In this document: in pieces, positions 1-6,666 of the stretch
Position numbering within the stretch: the stretch's first letter is position 1
Layout of the letters: every line of letters begins with the position of its first letter
Source: Patescibacteria group bacterium
GTDB taxonomy: Bacteria > Patescibacteriota > Patescibacteriia > UBA2591 > PGYQ01
Direction: 5' to 3'
NCBI GenBank assembly: GCA_020061725.1
Contig: JAGUXS010000028.1
Location: forward strand, 1 to 12,357
DNA length: 12,357 nucleotides
Notes under the pieces: model-generated
Seen by the model: the letters and a program-made list of their open reading frames with translations, nothing else
The model's database searches: none
Told to the model about the DNA's origin: nothing
Program-made: the position numbers and the translations under genes

Positions 1-399
1 TATACAAAATTGTAATTGATAATTTGGACAAGGGGCATCAGCCTCAGTGCAAGCGGTTGTTCCATTTGTTTGGGTTGAAATGTACTTATAACTATTTTTT
101 GCTACACTACAAGCAGCAGTATCAAATGGAGTCGGCGCAGTTGGCACTACTGCCATTGTAGTACCGATGGCTGAGAGTGTCTTTCCTCCTGTTGTACTTT
201 CTACAACATAACCACCATTTTCATTAAAATACATTTCTAAAGCAGTTTGCATTTGTTTAATATCGGCAATTCTTTTAGCATCTCTAGCTTTTTGTCTAGC
301 ACCAGTTAAAGAAACAATAGCGATGGTGGACAATAAAGCGATAATGGCGATAACGACTAACAACTCAATTAATGTAAAACCTTTTTTATTTTTTAACAT
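1..399 (-). CDS. pilA: Type IV prepilin (major or minor pilin), C-terminus cut by window edge
   Basis: This is the subunit of a type IV pilus. The first 133 codons are inside the window and the frame is still open at base 1. The short leader MLKNKKG is followed by FTLIELLVVIAIIALLS, the class III prepilin signal: cleavage and N-methylation are expected after Gly7, and Glu12 is Glu5 of the mature protein. Residues 8-31 are the hydrophobic helix that forms the fibre core, and residues 33-60 continue it as the amphipathic alpha-1 helix (ARQKARDAKRIADIKQMQ). The rest is a Thr-rich head with Cys at 97, 117, 124 and 132, which could form a disulfide-closed loop. The ATG at 399 is preceded by the only strong Shine-Dalgarno site in the window, which suggests high expression. 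Whether this is the main fibre subunit or a minor pilin cannot be told from this fragment. Confidence 0.93.
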   Translation of the reverse strand, partial: MLKNKKGFTLIELLVVIAIIALLSTIAIVSLTGARQKARDAKRIADIKQMQTALEMYFNENGGYVVESTTGGKTLSAIGTTMAVVPTAPTPFDTAACSVAKNSYKYISTQTNGTTACTEADAPCPNYQLQFCI

Positions 400-403
400 T
401 TTC

Positions 404-413
404 TCACCCCCTT
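404..413 (-). promoter_or_regulatory. Strong Shine-Dalgarno site of the prepilin gene
   Basis: On the minus strand the bases read AAGGGGGTGA, which matches 9 of 10 positions of the anti-16S ideal AAGGAGGTGA. It ends a few bases before the ATG at 399. No other start codon in this window has a comparable site, so this one fixes the prepilin start and marks the gene for efficient translation. Confidence 0.8.
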
Positions 414-691
414 TCGTGATTAGCTTTTTAACTTATTAAAAATAATAAAAATTATTTACTTTTTAAAATTAAATCAATTTCAATTCCAGTGATTTTTAAT
501 TTAAAAATTGAAAATTTTACCCCTCGGCCTTTTGGATTTTCTTAGAAATAATTCCTACAAAATATATAAATAAACTTAAATTTAATTAGCAAAAGATGGA
601 GGGTTAATAGAAATTAAAAAATAGAAATTAGAAATTATTTTTTATTTTTATTCTATCACAAATTATATTATTTTAAATACTTTATCCACAG
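414..691. other. AT-rich spacer and probable prepilin leader
   Basis: No gene is seen here. In the minus direction the spacer follows pilC and leads into the prepilin gene. A weak promoter possibility is TTGCTA near 588-593 with AT-rich TATATA-like bases about 17 downstream, which would give a leader of roughly 150 bases. That leader contains the only GC-rich patch of the spacer, AAGGCCGAGGGG around 521-533. An AT-only near-palindrome lies at about 492-508. None of these is strong enough to call separately. Confidence 0.35.
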
Positions 692-1903
692 TTAAAATTG
701 TGTAGTAACATTATACATCGGCATAATTATTGCCGCAACCATTACACCGACAGCGCCGCCTAATAATAAGATAACCAAAGGCTCAATTAAAGCGGTTAAA
801 TTACTAACTATATTATCTATTTCTCGAGAATAAAACTCGGCTATTTTATTTAAAACGCTATCTAATTTTCCTGTTTTTTCTCCGATACTCATCATTTGAG
901 TCACTAAAGACGGAATAACTTTACTTTGTTCAAAAGCAGTGATAATTGGATGACCGTCTTCTATTTCTTTTAATGTTGCTAAAATTAAATCTTTATAAAT
1001 AACATTTCCGACTAAATCGGCAATTATTTTTAATCCTTGATTAAGAGGAATTCCTCCGACAATAAGAGAGGCCAATCCTCGAGAAAATCGAACCAAATAA
1101 ATTTTTTGGTTTAATTTTCCAAATACTGGTAATTTTAATTTTAAAAAATCCCACAGTCTTCTCCCGTCTAAAGTTTGAATATAACTTTTTGTTCCGATTG
1201 CAATACCAGTAATCACAATGCCAAAAAGCCACCAATAATTTTTTAAAGCATTAGTTGTAAAAATTAAAATTTGAGTTGGCAAGGGCAGTTTAGTTCCGGA
1301 TTGTATAATAACTTCGGTCAATTTTGGAACGACAAAAATCATCATTATTATTCCAACAACTATCAATCCTATCACAACAAAAATTGGATAAATCATCGCT
1401 CCTTTAATCTTGTTGATTAAATCAAAATTTTTTTCTTCCTGATCCGCCAAATAATTTAAAGCTTGATCTAATTGTCCGGAAGTTTCTCCAGACCGAACCA
1501 TATTTATAAAAAAATTAGAAAATACATTTGGAAATTTAGCCAATGCTTGAGAAAATTTTTCTCCGCCATTAACATCTTCGGTTATTCCAGAAAGAATTAT
1601 TTTAAAAGCCGGACTTGGGGCTTGTTTAATTAAAATTCTTAAAGCTTGAACAATCGGCAACCCCACTGTAACCATAACAGCTAATTGTCTGGAAAAAACA
1701 ACAATATCTTTTAATTTTACTTTATTTAAAAAAGGAATATTTAAATTTTTTCCCCAAACTACTTCTTTTTCTTTTTCTTTTAAAGATAAAATAATTAAAT
1801 TTTTTTCAACTAAAATAGCGCTCGCCATTTCTTCATTGGGCGCTTCTATTACCCCTTCTTTAAATTCTTCTTGTAAAGTTTTAGCTCGATACTGAAAAAG
1901 CAT
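692..1903 (-). CDS. pilC: Type IV pilus inner-membrane platform protein PilC (GspF family)
   Basis: PilC is the polytopic membrane protein on which the PilB motor turns to push pilins into the fibre. At 403 residues it has the usual family length. It has two T2SSF repeats, about residues 68-192 and 271-393. Each repeat contains the family signature: GETSGQL at 139-145 and GEKTGKL at 341-347. Membrane segments are visible at about 169-193 (YPIFVVIGLIVVGIIMMIFVVP), 223-238 and 370-394, the expected three. The start ATG at 1903 has no Shine-Dalgarno site and sits at the end of a short TTTTGCATTCAT-like repeat. The gene follows the four-helix-bundle gene by 46 bases and precedes the prepilin, the normal position for pilC. 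Nothing looks broken. Confidence 0.95.
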   Translation of the reverse strand: MLFQYRAKTLQEEFKEGVIEAPNEEMASAILVEKNLIILSLKEKEKEVVWGKNLNIPFLNKVKLKDIVVFSRQLAVMVTVGLPIVQALRILIKQAPSPAFKIILSGITEDVNGGEKFSQALAKFPNVFSNFFINMVRSGETSGQLDQALNYLADQEEKNFDLINKIKGAMIYPIFVVIGLIVVGIIMMIFVVPKLTEVIIQSGTKLPLPTQILIFTTNALKNYWWLFGIVITGIAIGTKSYIQTLDGRRLWDFLKLKLPVFGKLNQKIYLVRFSRGLASLIVGGIPLNQGLKIIADLVGNVIYKDLILATLKEIEDGHPIITAFEQSKVIPSLVTQMMSIGEKTGKLDSVLNKIAEFYSREIDNIVSNLTALIEPLVILLLGGAVGVMVAAIIMPMYNVTTQF

Positions 1904-1949
1904 ATGAATGCAAAATTATGAATGTAAAATGTAGAATTAAAATGCAAAT
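1904..1949. repeat. Short AT repeat between pilC and the four-helix-bundle gene
   Basis: The 46 bases contain several imperfect copies of ATGTAAAATG or ATGCAAAAT, for example AATGCAAAATTATGAATG and AATGTAAAATGTAG. They belong to the same simple-repeat family as the other spacers of the pilus locus. On the minus strand the last copies abut the pilC start codon. Confidence 0.6.
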
Positions 1950-2309
1950 TTAGGAATTTTCCTTTGATCTTTTAATTATTGTAACAAAAATTTTAATTAT
2001 TTCTTCATTTTCTTCTAAAAGTTTTTTAATTTGTTTTTGATTTAAAATTTCTGAACAAGTAAGTATTTTAATCCAATAATAAGTTTCTCGAGCTTCTTTT
2101 AATGCAATATTTATACTATGTATAAAATCTTTTCTAGAAACTGCTGATTGCGCTTCTTCTATATTTGCTCCAATTGATGTTCCTGAACGTACGACTTGAT
2201 TTGCTATTGCATAACCTGAAGGTGTTTTAGGAAGAGCATTTGTCATTTTTATCACTCTAACTCCAAATTTAAAAACTCTATCTCTAATGTTATTTTTGTA
2301 ATTCTGCAT
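1950..2309 (-). CDS. Four-helix-bundle protein (S23 / 23S rRNA intervening-sequence family)
   Basis: This 119-residue protein has the signature of the family first found in 23S rRNA intervening sequences: an N-terminal helix with VFKFGVRVIKMTNALPKTPSGYAI-type sequence (about residues 13-36), then NQVVRSGTSIGANIEEAQSA (37-56) and the ALKEARETYYWIKIL helix (about 69-83). Four amphipathic helices form a compact bundle known to assemble into a homopentamer in the family. The biochemical role is unknown; RNA or nucleic-acid binding has been suggested. Here it is free-standing, between pilT and pilC on the same strand, with AT repeats on both sides. Related genes are scattered singly through many Patescibacteria and Bacteroidetes genomes, so it is more likely an inserted gene than a pilus part. 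The family call is firm; the function is not. Confidence 0.85.
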   Translation of the reverse strand: MQNYKNNIRDRVFKFGVRVIKMTNALPKTPSGYAIANQVVRSGTSIGANIEEAQSAVSRKDFIHSINIALKEARETYYWIKILTCSEILNQKQIKKLLEENEEIIKIFVTIIKRSKENS

Positions 2310-2365
2310 AATTATAAATTAAGAATTCTAATTTTGAATTCTAAATTCTGAATTCTGAATTTAAT
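2310..2365. repeat. GAATTCT-type tandem repeat between pilT and the four-helix-bundle gene
   Basis: Within 56 bases the unit GAATTCT or its variants AATTCTGAATTCT and GAATTCTAAATTCT occur about five times. Because GAATTC is its own reverse complement, the tract is both a direct and an inverted repeat. The last unit runs into the end of the pilT coding region. It resembles slipped simple sequence and shows no clear regulatory site. Confidence 0.7.
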
Positions 2366-3448
2366 TTATAGAATTCTCTCTGCCATATTTTTTAGATTTT
2401 CCATATCAATCGCGTGGCATAGGGCTTCTTCTAAAGAAATTTTTGCGTTTCTAACTAATTGAGCCAAACATCTATCCATACTAATCATTCCTTCGGCTTG
2501 ACTGATTTGCAAAATGCTATTTATTTGTTTTATTTTCCCCTCTTTAATAAGATTTTTTATCGATAAATTATTAATTAATATTTCATAAGCCAAAATTCTT
2601 TTCTTGTTTAAAGAAGGAATTAATTTTTGATTAATAATTCCCGCTAAATTATTCGCTAACATTTCTTGAATTTTTTCTTTTTCAGACGAAGGAAAAAAAT
2701 TTATTATTTTTTCTATTGTCTGATAAACTTGCTCCGCTTCTAAAATAATAAAAATCAATCTTCCGCCTTCAATTAATTTGAAAATTTTAGAAAAAACTTC
2801 TTTATTTATTATTTGAGAAACAAAAACTATATCAACATCTTTATCGCTAATTAACTCTAATCCTTCAATAAAAGAATTAACATCTGTTTTAACTTCTCTT
2901 TGTTCAATAATGCTTTGATTATTAATAAAAATATATTCAATTGGTTCTTCTAGGGTAAAAATATTTTTTTTCTTTGTTTTATTTATTGTTTCAAACATGC
3001 TAATTAAACTAGTGGTTTTTCCTGAATCAAACGGGCCGCTAATAACAACCAATCCTTTCCTTAGCGTTAAGAATTTTTCTATTGATTTAATTGGCAAACC
3101 TAAATCTGAAAAATTTTTTATATTCGGAGAAATATATCTAAAAACCGCTCCCAAAAAACCTTTTTGATAATAAATACTTATTTTAAATCGTAATTTTTGA
3201 TCAAAAGAATGAGCGATCACCAATTGTTTGTCTTGTTCTAATCTCTCTTTTTGTTTAGGAGTTAAAAAAGAGGCAATCACTCCTTTTATAAAATCTGGGG
3301 TTAAAATTTCTTGATCTTCTAAAATAGTTAATTCGCCTTCAATTCTCAAAGCTGGAGGAGTGCCTACAGTTAAATGCAAATCAGAACCCCTTCTTTCAAC
3401 GACAGTGATTAATAATTTATTAAAAATAATAGTCTGAGCGGTTTGCAT
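2366..3448 (-). CDS. pilT: PilT-family ATPase with degenerate Walker B and His box
   Basis: The protein has the PilT/PilU layout, and the start is taken at the ATG at 3448 (360 residues). The 30 extra codons upstream translate an AT repeat, whereas MQTAQTIIFNKLL begins the real PilT N-domain. Residues 17-36 (VERRGSDLHLTVGTPPALRI) match the PilT N-terminal motif. The P-loop GPFDSGKT lies at 138-145, LEEPIEY at 166-172, and SIKNLIKE at 296-303 corresponds to the C-terminal AIRNLIRE motif needed for retraction. Two catalytic motifs are altered. The Walker B segment, normally DPDVILVGEMRD, reads DVDIVFVSQIIN (204-215), with the catalytic Glu as Gln212. The His box, normally GHLVFGTLHTN, reads GRLIFIILEAE (229-239) with both His lost. 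It may bind ATP without hydrolysing it. A retraction motor or a regulatory partner of PilB are both possible; the second is an inference. The reading frame is intact, so it is not a simple pseudogene. Confidence 0.88.
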   Translation of the reverse strand: MQTAQTIIFNKLLITVVERRGSDLHLTVGTPPALRIEGELTILEDQEILTPDFIKGVIASFLTPKQKERLEQDKQLVIAHSFDQKLRFKISIYYQKGFLGAVFRYISPNIKNFSDLGLPIKSIEKFLTLRKGLVVISGPFDSGKTTSLISMFETINKTKKKNIFTLEEPIEYIFINNQSIIEQREVKTDVNSFIEGLELISDKDVDIVFVSQIINKEVFSKIFKLIEGGRLIFIILEAEQVYQTIEKIINFFPSSEKEKIQEMLANNLAGIINQKLIPSLNKKRILAYEILINNLSIKNLIKEGKIKQINSILQISQAEGMISMDRCLAQLVRNAKISLEEALCHAIDMENLKNMAERIL

Positions 3449-3744
3449 AAGAATAATGTAAAATGTAAAAATCAAAATGTAAAATGATAAATTAAAATTC
3501 AAAAAATAAAAAACACAATTATAATTTTCAAATTCCAATTTTCAATTTTCAATCAATTTAAATCCTAATTTTTAAACTTTAATGCATTAATGTTGTGTTT
3601 TTTATTTTTTGTTTGAAAATTTTAATTCATTGGGATTTTATTAAAAATTGGAGCTTAAAAATTAAAAATTATTTTTATTTTTAATATATTTATTTTTTCT
3701 TTTTGCATTGTCATTTTTCATTTTGACTTTTAATTTTTCCATTT
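3449..3744. other. Structured AT-rich spacer between pilB and pilT
   Basis: No gene is seen in these 296 bases. The spacer is built of nested inverted repeats. The outer arms are 3466-3487 and 3711-3732 (20 of 22 bases pair). The inner arms are 3500-3518 and 3593-3611 (19 of 19 pair). Between the inner arms lies the direct repeat AATTTTCAAATTCCAATTTTCAATTTTC and the 12-base palindrome TTAATGCATTAA. The outer arms are close to the pilT start and the pilB stop, so in the mRNA the two codons would be brought together. No promoter or G+C-rich terminator hairpin is evident. Confidence 0.65.
3500..3611. repeat. 19-base perfect inverted repeat upstream of pilT
   Basis: The left arm at 3500-3518 reads CAAAAAATAAAAAACACAA. 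The right arm at 3593-3611 is its exact reverse complement, TTGTGTTTTTTATTTTTTG. The loop is 74 bases. Both arms avoid a simple homopolymer: each has a CACAA end. A perfect 19-base match is more than expected even in AT-rich DNA. It may be a transcript hairpin or the arms of a small decayed mobile element. Confidence 0.75.
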
Positions 3745-5484
3745 TTAGTCTTCTGTTACTGCCCAAATTTCTTCTAAAGAAGTCTGACCTAAAAGAACTT
3801 TTAACAATCCATCTTGTTTTAGAGTAACAAAATTTTGTTTTTTTAATTCTTCTTTAAAATTTAACATTTCTTTTTCCGCTCTGATTATTTTTTCTCTCAT
3901 TGCGTTTGTGATATTTAATACTTCGGAAATAGCTATTCGTCCTTGATACCCGGTATTTTTGCAATAAATACAACCTTTTGCGCGATAAATTTTTAATGGT
4001 TTGTTCAAATTTACTCCTTTTGGTATAACTTCTTTTGAGAGATCGCTTAAATCGGATAAAATTTTATTTTCTTCTTCTGAAGATAGAGAAACCCGTTCTT
4101 TACAATTTTTACAAAGTCGACGGACTAAACGTTGGGCGATAATTATATTTAAAACATTAGCCAATAAAAATGGTTTTGCTTTCATATCAATTAAACGAGG
4201 AATCGCGCCAAACGCGTCATTGGTGTGTAAAGTGGAAAGAACAAAATGTCCGGTTAATCCGGCATGAATTACCAATTCTGTTGTTTCGTCGTCTCTAATT
4301 TCTCCGACCATAATAATGTCCGGATCTTGTCGTAAAAGAGTTCTAAGCCCTGAAGCAAAAGTAAAACCCAAAGCAGATCTTGTTTGAGATTGATTAACCC
4401 CCTTAACAAAATATTCAATTGGATCTTCTAAAGTAGAAATATTGATTTTTTCATTATTTAGCATGCTTAAAAGAGCAAAAAGCGTGGTAGATTTTCCGCA
4501 ACCAGTCGGTCCGGTAACTAAAAGAATTCCATGCGGTTTTTTAATATTATTTTCAATAAGTTTTATTTTATCCTTAAAAAACCCCAATTGATCTAAAGTA
4601 AAAACTTTATTGCTAGTGTCTAAAACCCTAATCACCGCTTTTTCATTATCCATTAATGGCAAAATAGAAATACGAAAATCAATAAATTGTCCTCCCATCT
4701 TTAATCTTATTCTTCCGTCTTGAGGAATTCTAGTTTCATCAAGTTTTAAATTAGCCATAACTTTAATTCTTGAAATAATGGCCGAATGAATATCTTTAGG
4801 TAGAACAAGAGAGGTATGTAAAATTCCATCCATTCTATATCGAACTCTTGTTTCATCCGCTGTTGGTTCAATATGAATGTCCGAAGCTAATCCTTCAACA
4901 GCGTGTTTAAAAATAACAGAAACAACTTTTGAAATTGGAGCCCCTTGATACATTTCATCTTCGGAAAACTTTTTTTCTTCTTCTTTTTTTACCACTTTAA
5001 GTTCCTCGGCTGTTTGTAGAGCCTCTTTTATTTCAGTAGTTAAATTAGAATATTGAGTTAAACAATACTCTAAACTTTTTGAATCAGTAATATAATATTC
5101 AACTTTTAAATTATTTTCTCTGGCTATAAATTCAATTACTTCTTGAGCTTTAAAATCATCAGGGTTAATCATGGCAATTTTTATTTTTTTATCATCTTTT
5201 TCAAAAACAACCATTCTATAATTTTTTGCCAAATCTTCAGAAATAACCCTAAAACAATTCCTTTTAATTTTTTCCCCTAGCAATTCAATGCTTGAAATAT
5301 TTAATAATTTGCTTTTTACTTTTATCAAATCTTTTTCTGAAATTATTTTTTTTTCTTGAATAATTTCTTCTATGGTTTGTTCGGTCTCTTGTTCTTTTTT
5401 TTGTTGTAAATCTAACCCTTGCTCTTCATTAATTAATTTTTCTTTAAATAATAAATTTATTAAATTGTCTTCAAAAATTGGCAT
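3745..5484 (-). CDS. pilB: Type IV pilus assembly ATPase PilB (GspE family)
   Basis: PilB is the hexameric cytoplasmic ATPase that drives pilus extension. The start is taken at the ATG at 5484 (579 residues), where MPIFEDNLINLLFKEKLI begins the GspE N-terminal domain. A 25-codon extension to a GTG at 5559 is only AT repeat and would start at the predicted transcription start. The N-domain spans about residues 1-130. The ATPase core has intact motifs: Walker A GPTGCGKST at 325-333 (Cys replaces the usual Ser), Asp box LEDPIEY at 352-358, Walker B DPDIIMVGEIRD at 387-398 with its Glu, and the His box GHFVLSTLHTND at 412-423. A four-cysteine zinc site follows: CKNC at 458-461 and CIYC at 505-508. 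The intact motor contrasts with the altered PilT downstream. A promoter element lies about 80 bases upstream. Confidence 0.95.
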   Translation of the reverse strand: MPIFEDNLINLLFKEKLINEEQGLDLQQKKEQETEQTIEEIIQEKKIISEKDLIKVKSKLLNISSIELLGEKIKRNCFRVISEDLAKNYRMVVFEKDDKKIKIAMINPDDFKAQEVIEFIARENNLKVEYYITDSKSLEYCLTQYSNLTTEIKEALQTAEELKVVKKEEEKKFSEDEMYQGAPISKVVSVIFKHAVEGLASDIHIEPTADETRVRYRMDGILHTSLVLPKDIHSAIISRIKVMANLKLDETRIPQDGRIRLKMGGQFIDFRISILPLMDNEKAVIRVLDTSNKVFTLDQLGFFKDKIKLIENNIKKPHGILLVTGPTGCGKSTTLFALLSMLNNEKINISTLEDPIEYFVKGVNQSQTRSALGFTFASGLRTLLRQDPDIIMVGEIRDDETTELVIHAGLTGHFVLSTLHTNDAFGAIPRLIDMKAKPFLLANVLNIIIAQRLVRRLCKNCKERVSLSSEEENKILSDLSDLSKEVIPKGVNLNKPLKIYRAKGCIYCKNTGYQGRIAISEVLNITNAMREKIIRAEKEMLNFKEELKKQNFVTLKQDGLLKVLLGQTSLEEIWAVTED

Positions 5485-5566
5485 AAAAATTAAAAGCGAG
5501 AGATTAAAAATTAGACATCTAAATCCAATTAAATATTTAAAATTACCCTCTCTCTCCACTGGGTAA

Positions 5567-5594
5567 ATTATATTTTTCGACTAAAATAACACAA
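5567..5594 (-). promoter_or_regulatory. Predicted internal promoter of pilB
   Basis: On the minus strand TTGTGT (5589-5594) and TATAAT (5567-5572) are separated by 16 bases, a sigma-70-type promoter with a perfect -10 hexamer. Transcription would start near 5560 and give a leader of about 76 bases before the ATG at 5484. The same arrangement occurs before pilN, inside a duplicated element, which supports it. Short arms CCACT (5556-5560) and AGTGG (5605-5609) flank the promoter and could pair. Confidence 0.6.
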
Positions 5595-5677
5595 AATAAT
5601 TTTGAGTGGGGGTATTTGTTATAATAAATTTCTTTTAGCCAAAATTAGCTAAAAATTTAATGTTTTTTAAAAATTAG
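5581..5677 (-). repeat. Copy A of duplicated regulatory element (upstream of pilB)
   Basis: This stretch aligns with 9010-9100 at roughly three quarters identity. Shared blocks on the plus strand are CTAAAAT, TATTTGTTATA (TGTTTGTTATA in copy B), AATTTCTTT, ATTAGC and AAATTTAAT. Both copies have a run of G (GTGGGGG here) and an inverted repeat: here TTTTAGC at 5633-5639 and GCTAAAA at 5648-5654 with an 8-base loop. The conserved part lies just upstream of the -35 hexamer and includes it, where activator sites are usual. Confidence 0.7.
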
Positions 5678-5778
5678 CATTGAAAAATTAGAATTTAAAA
5701 ATTAAAAATTATATTTTGTATTAAATTTAATATTTAAAATAAAATTTTGACATTTAAATTTTGATATTTTTATTATTC

Positions 5779-6666
5779 TTATTTTTGCTCTTCTTTTTCA
5801 AAAACTTTAAAAGGATCGATTTTTCCTGTATCTATTAATTTTATTAAAGATTCATTTCCACTTTTATCTACGGCTGTTAATATATAATAATAAGATAAGT
5901 TATCATTTAACCCTTGATCTTGAAAAGAAACATCTTTAATATTGCTGCCAATCAATATGCCTATTTTATTAGGCATTTCTGATCTATAAATTTGAACATG
6001 ATCAAAATCTTCATCTGTGGGGTTAGTCCATTTAATAAGCAAACTGCCGCTTTTTTGTCCAGCGATAATTTGAATGTTTTTAGGAGGAAATGGAGGGACT
6101 CTATCTATTGGCCTGCCTAATTTTTGATCAAAATTATCTGATTCTTGATCTTCTACATTAGAATTTTTATGATCAACCCACGAAATAACCGAACGAACAA
6201 TATAATAATAATTTTTATTTCTTTCTACTTCTTTATCTTGAAAAAATGTTGTTCTTCCGTCTAATGTTACTATTAAATCTCCTATTTTATTTTTTTCTGT
6301 TGATCTATAAATTCGAATATTTTTAAAAATAACTTCTTTTGGATTAGTCCAACTAATATTTAAAATTGTGCCGATATTAGGATTTGTAACATTAATGTTA
6401 GTTGGTGGAGGTGGAGATTTCGGATGTCGAGGAATCGCCTTATACTGAAAAGCCATCCTTTGATCTATTGGTTGTTCAAGTTCGCTAAACCATGAATAAA
6501 GAAATAATGGAGTCACTTGTTTTGTTAATGTATTTGAAACAATTTTTTGATTTGTTTTTTCCACGTTTTTTTCAATATTTAAAACACACCCTGTTAAAGA
6601 TAGAGAGAGGAAAAATAATAATATAAAAATGGATATTTTTTTAAACACATTAAAGTATGAAAGCAT
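5779..6666 (-). CDS. Lipoprotein with two fibronectin type III domains, in the pilus operon
   Basis: The predicted product is a surface or membrane-anchored lipoprotein of 295 residues if it starts at the ATG at 6666. Residues 1-27 form a signal peptide with KK before a hydrophobic stretch (ISIFILLFFLSLSL), ending in the lipobox LTGC with Cys27 as the lipidated residue. A longer frame reaching 6720 only adds AT-repeat sequence. After a linker and a proline run (PPPP near 85-88) come two fibronectin type III domains, about 84-165 and 191-280. Each has a WTNP motif and IYRS followed by NKIG, so the pair arose by internal duplication. Gram-negative operons have the lipoprotein PilP directly after PilO; this gene holds that place but has no visible sequence similarity to PilP. 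It could contact PilN and PilO, or act as an adhesin or wall anchor. The domain call is firm; the role is inferred. Confidence 0.85.
   Translation of the reverse strand: MLSYFNVFKKISIFILLFFLSLSLTGCVLNIEKNVEKTNQKIVSNTLTKQVTPLFLYSWFSELEQPIDQRMAFQYKAIPRHPKSPPPPTNINVTNPNIGTILNISWTNPKEVIFKNIRIYRSTEKNKIGDLIVTLDGRTTFFQDKEVERNKNYYYIVRSVISWVDHKNSNVEDQESDNFDQKLGRPIDRVPPFPPKNIQIIAGQKSGSLLIKWTNPTDEDFDHVQIYRSEMPNKIGILIGSNIKDVSFQDQGLNDNLSYYYILTAVDKSGNESLIKLIDTGKIDPFKVFEKEEQK

Larger units (their letters stand above)
5485..5778. other. AT-rich spacer between the fibronectin lipoprotein gene and pilB
   Basis: The 294 bases hold no gene. They contain the pilB promoter, copy A of the duplicated element (5581-5677) and, between 5678 and 5778, a low-complexity tract with direct repeats of AATTTTTAAATTCTAATTTTT-like sequence as read on the minus strand. 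The segment 5485-5556 has repeated TTAAAAATTAG units and gives the false coding extension of pilB. Confidence 0.6.

Noticed and set aside
3449..3538. 30-codon N-terminal extension of the PilT-family protein
   Set aside because: It translates the spacer repeat and the arm of an inverted repeat. The known PilT N-terminus aligns from the ATG at 3448.
4001..4267. Open frame on the plus strand inside pilB
   Set aside because: It lies antisense to the zinc-binding and His-box part of pilB, shows no recognisable domain and is explained by coding pressure on the other strand.
5485..5559. GTG-initiated 25-codon extension of PilB
   Set aside because: The translation is that of an AT repeat, the GTG lies at the predicted transcription start, and the GspE N-domain begins at the internal ATG (5484).
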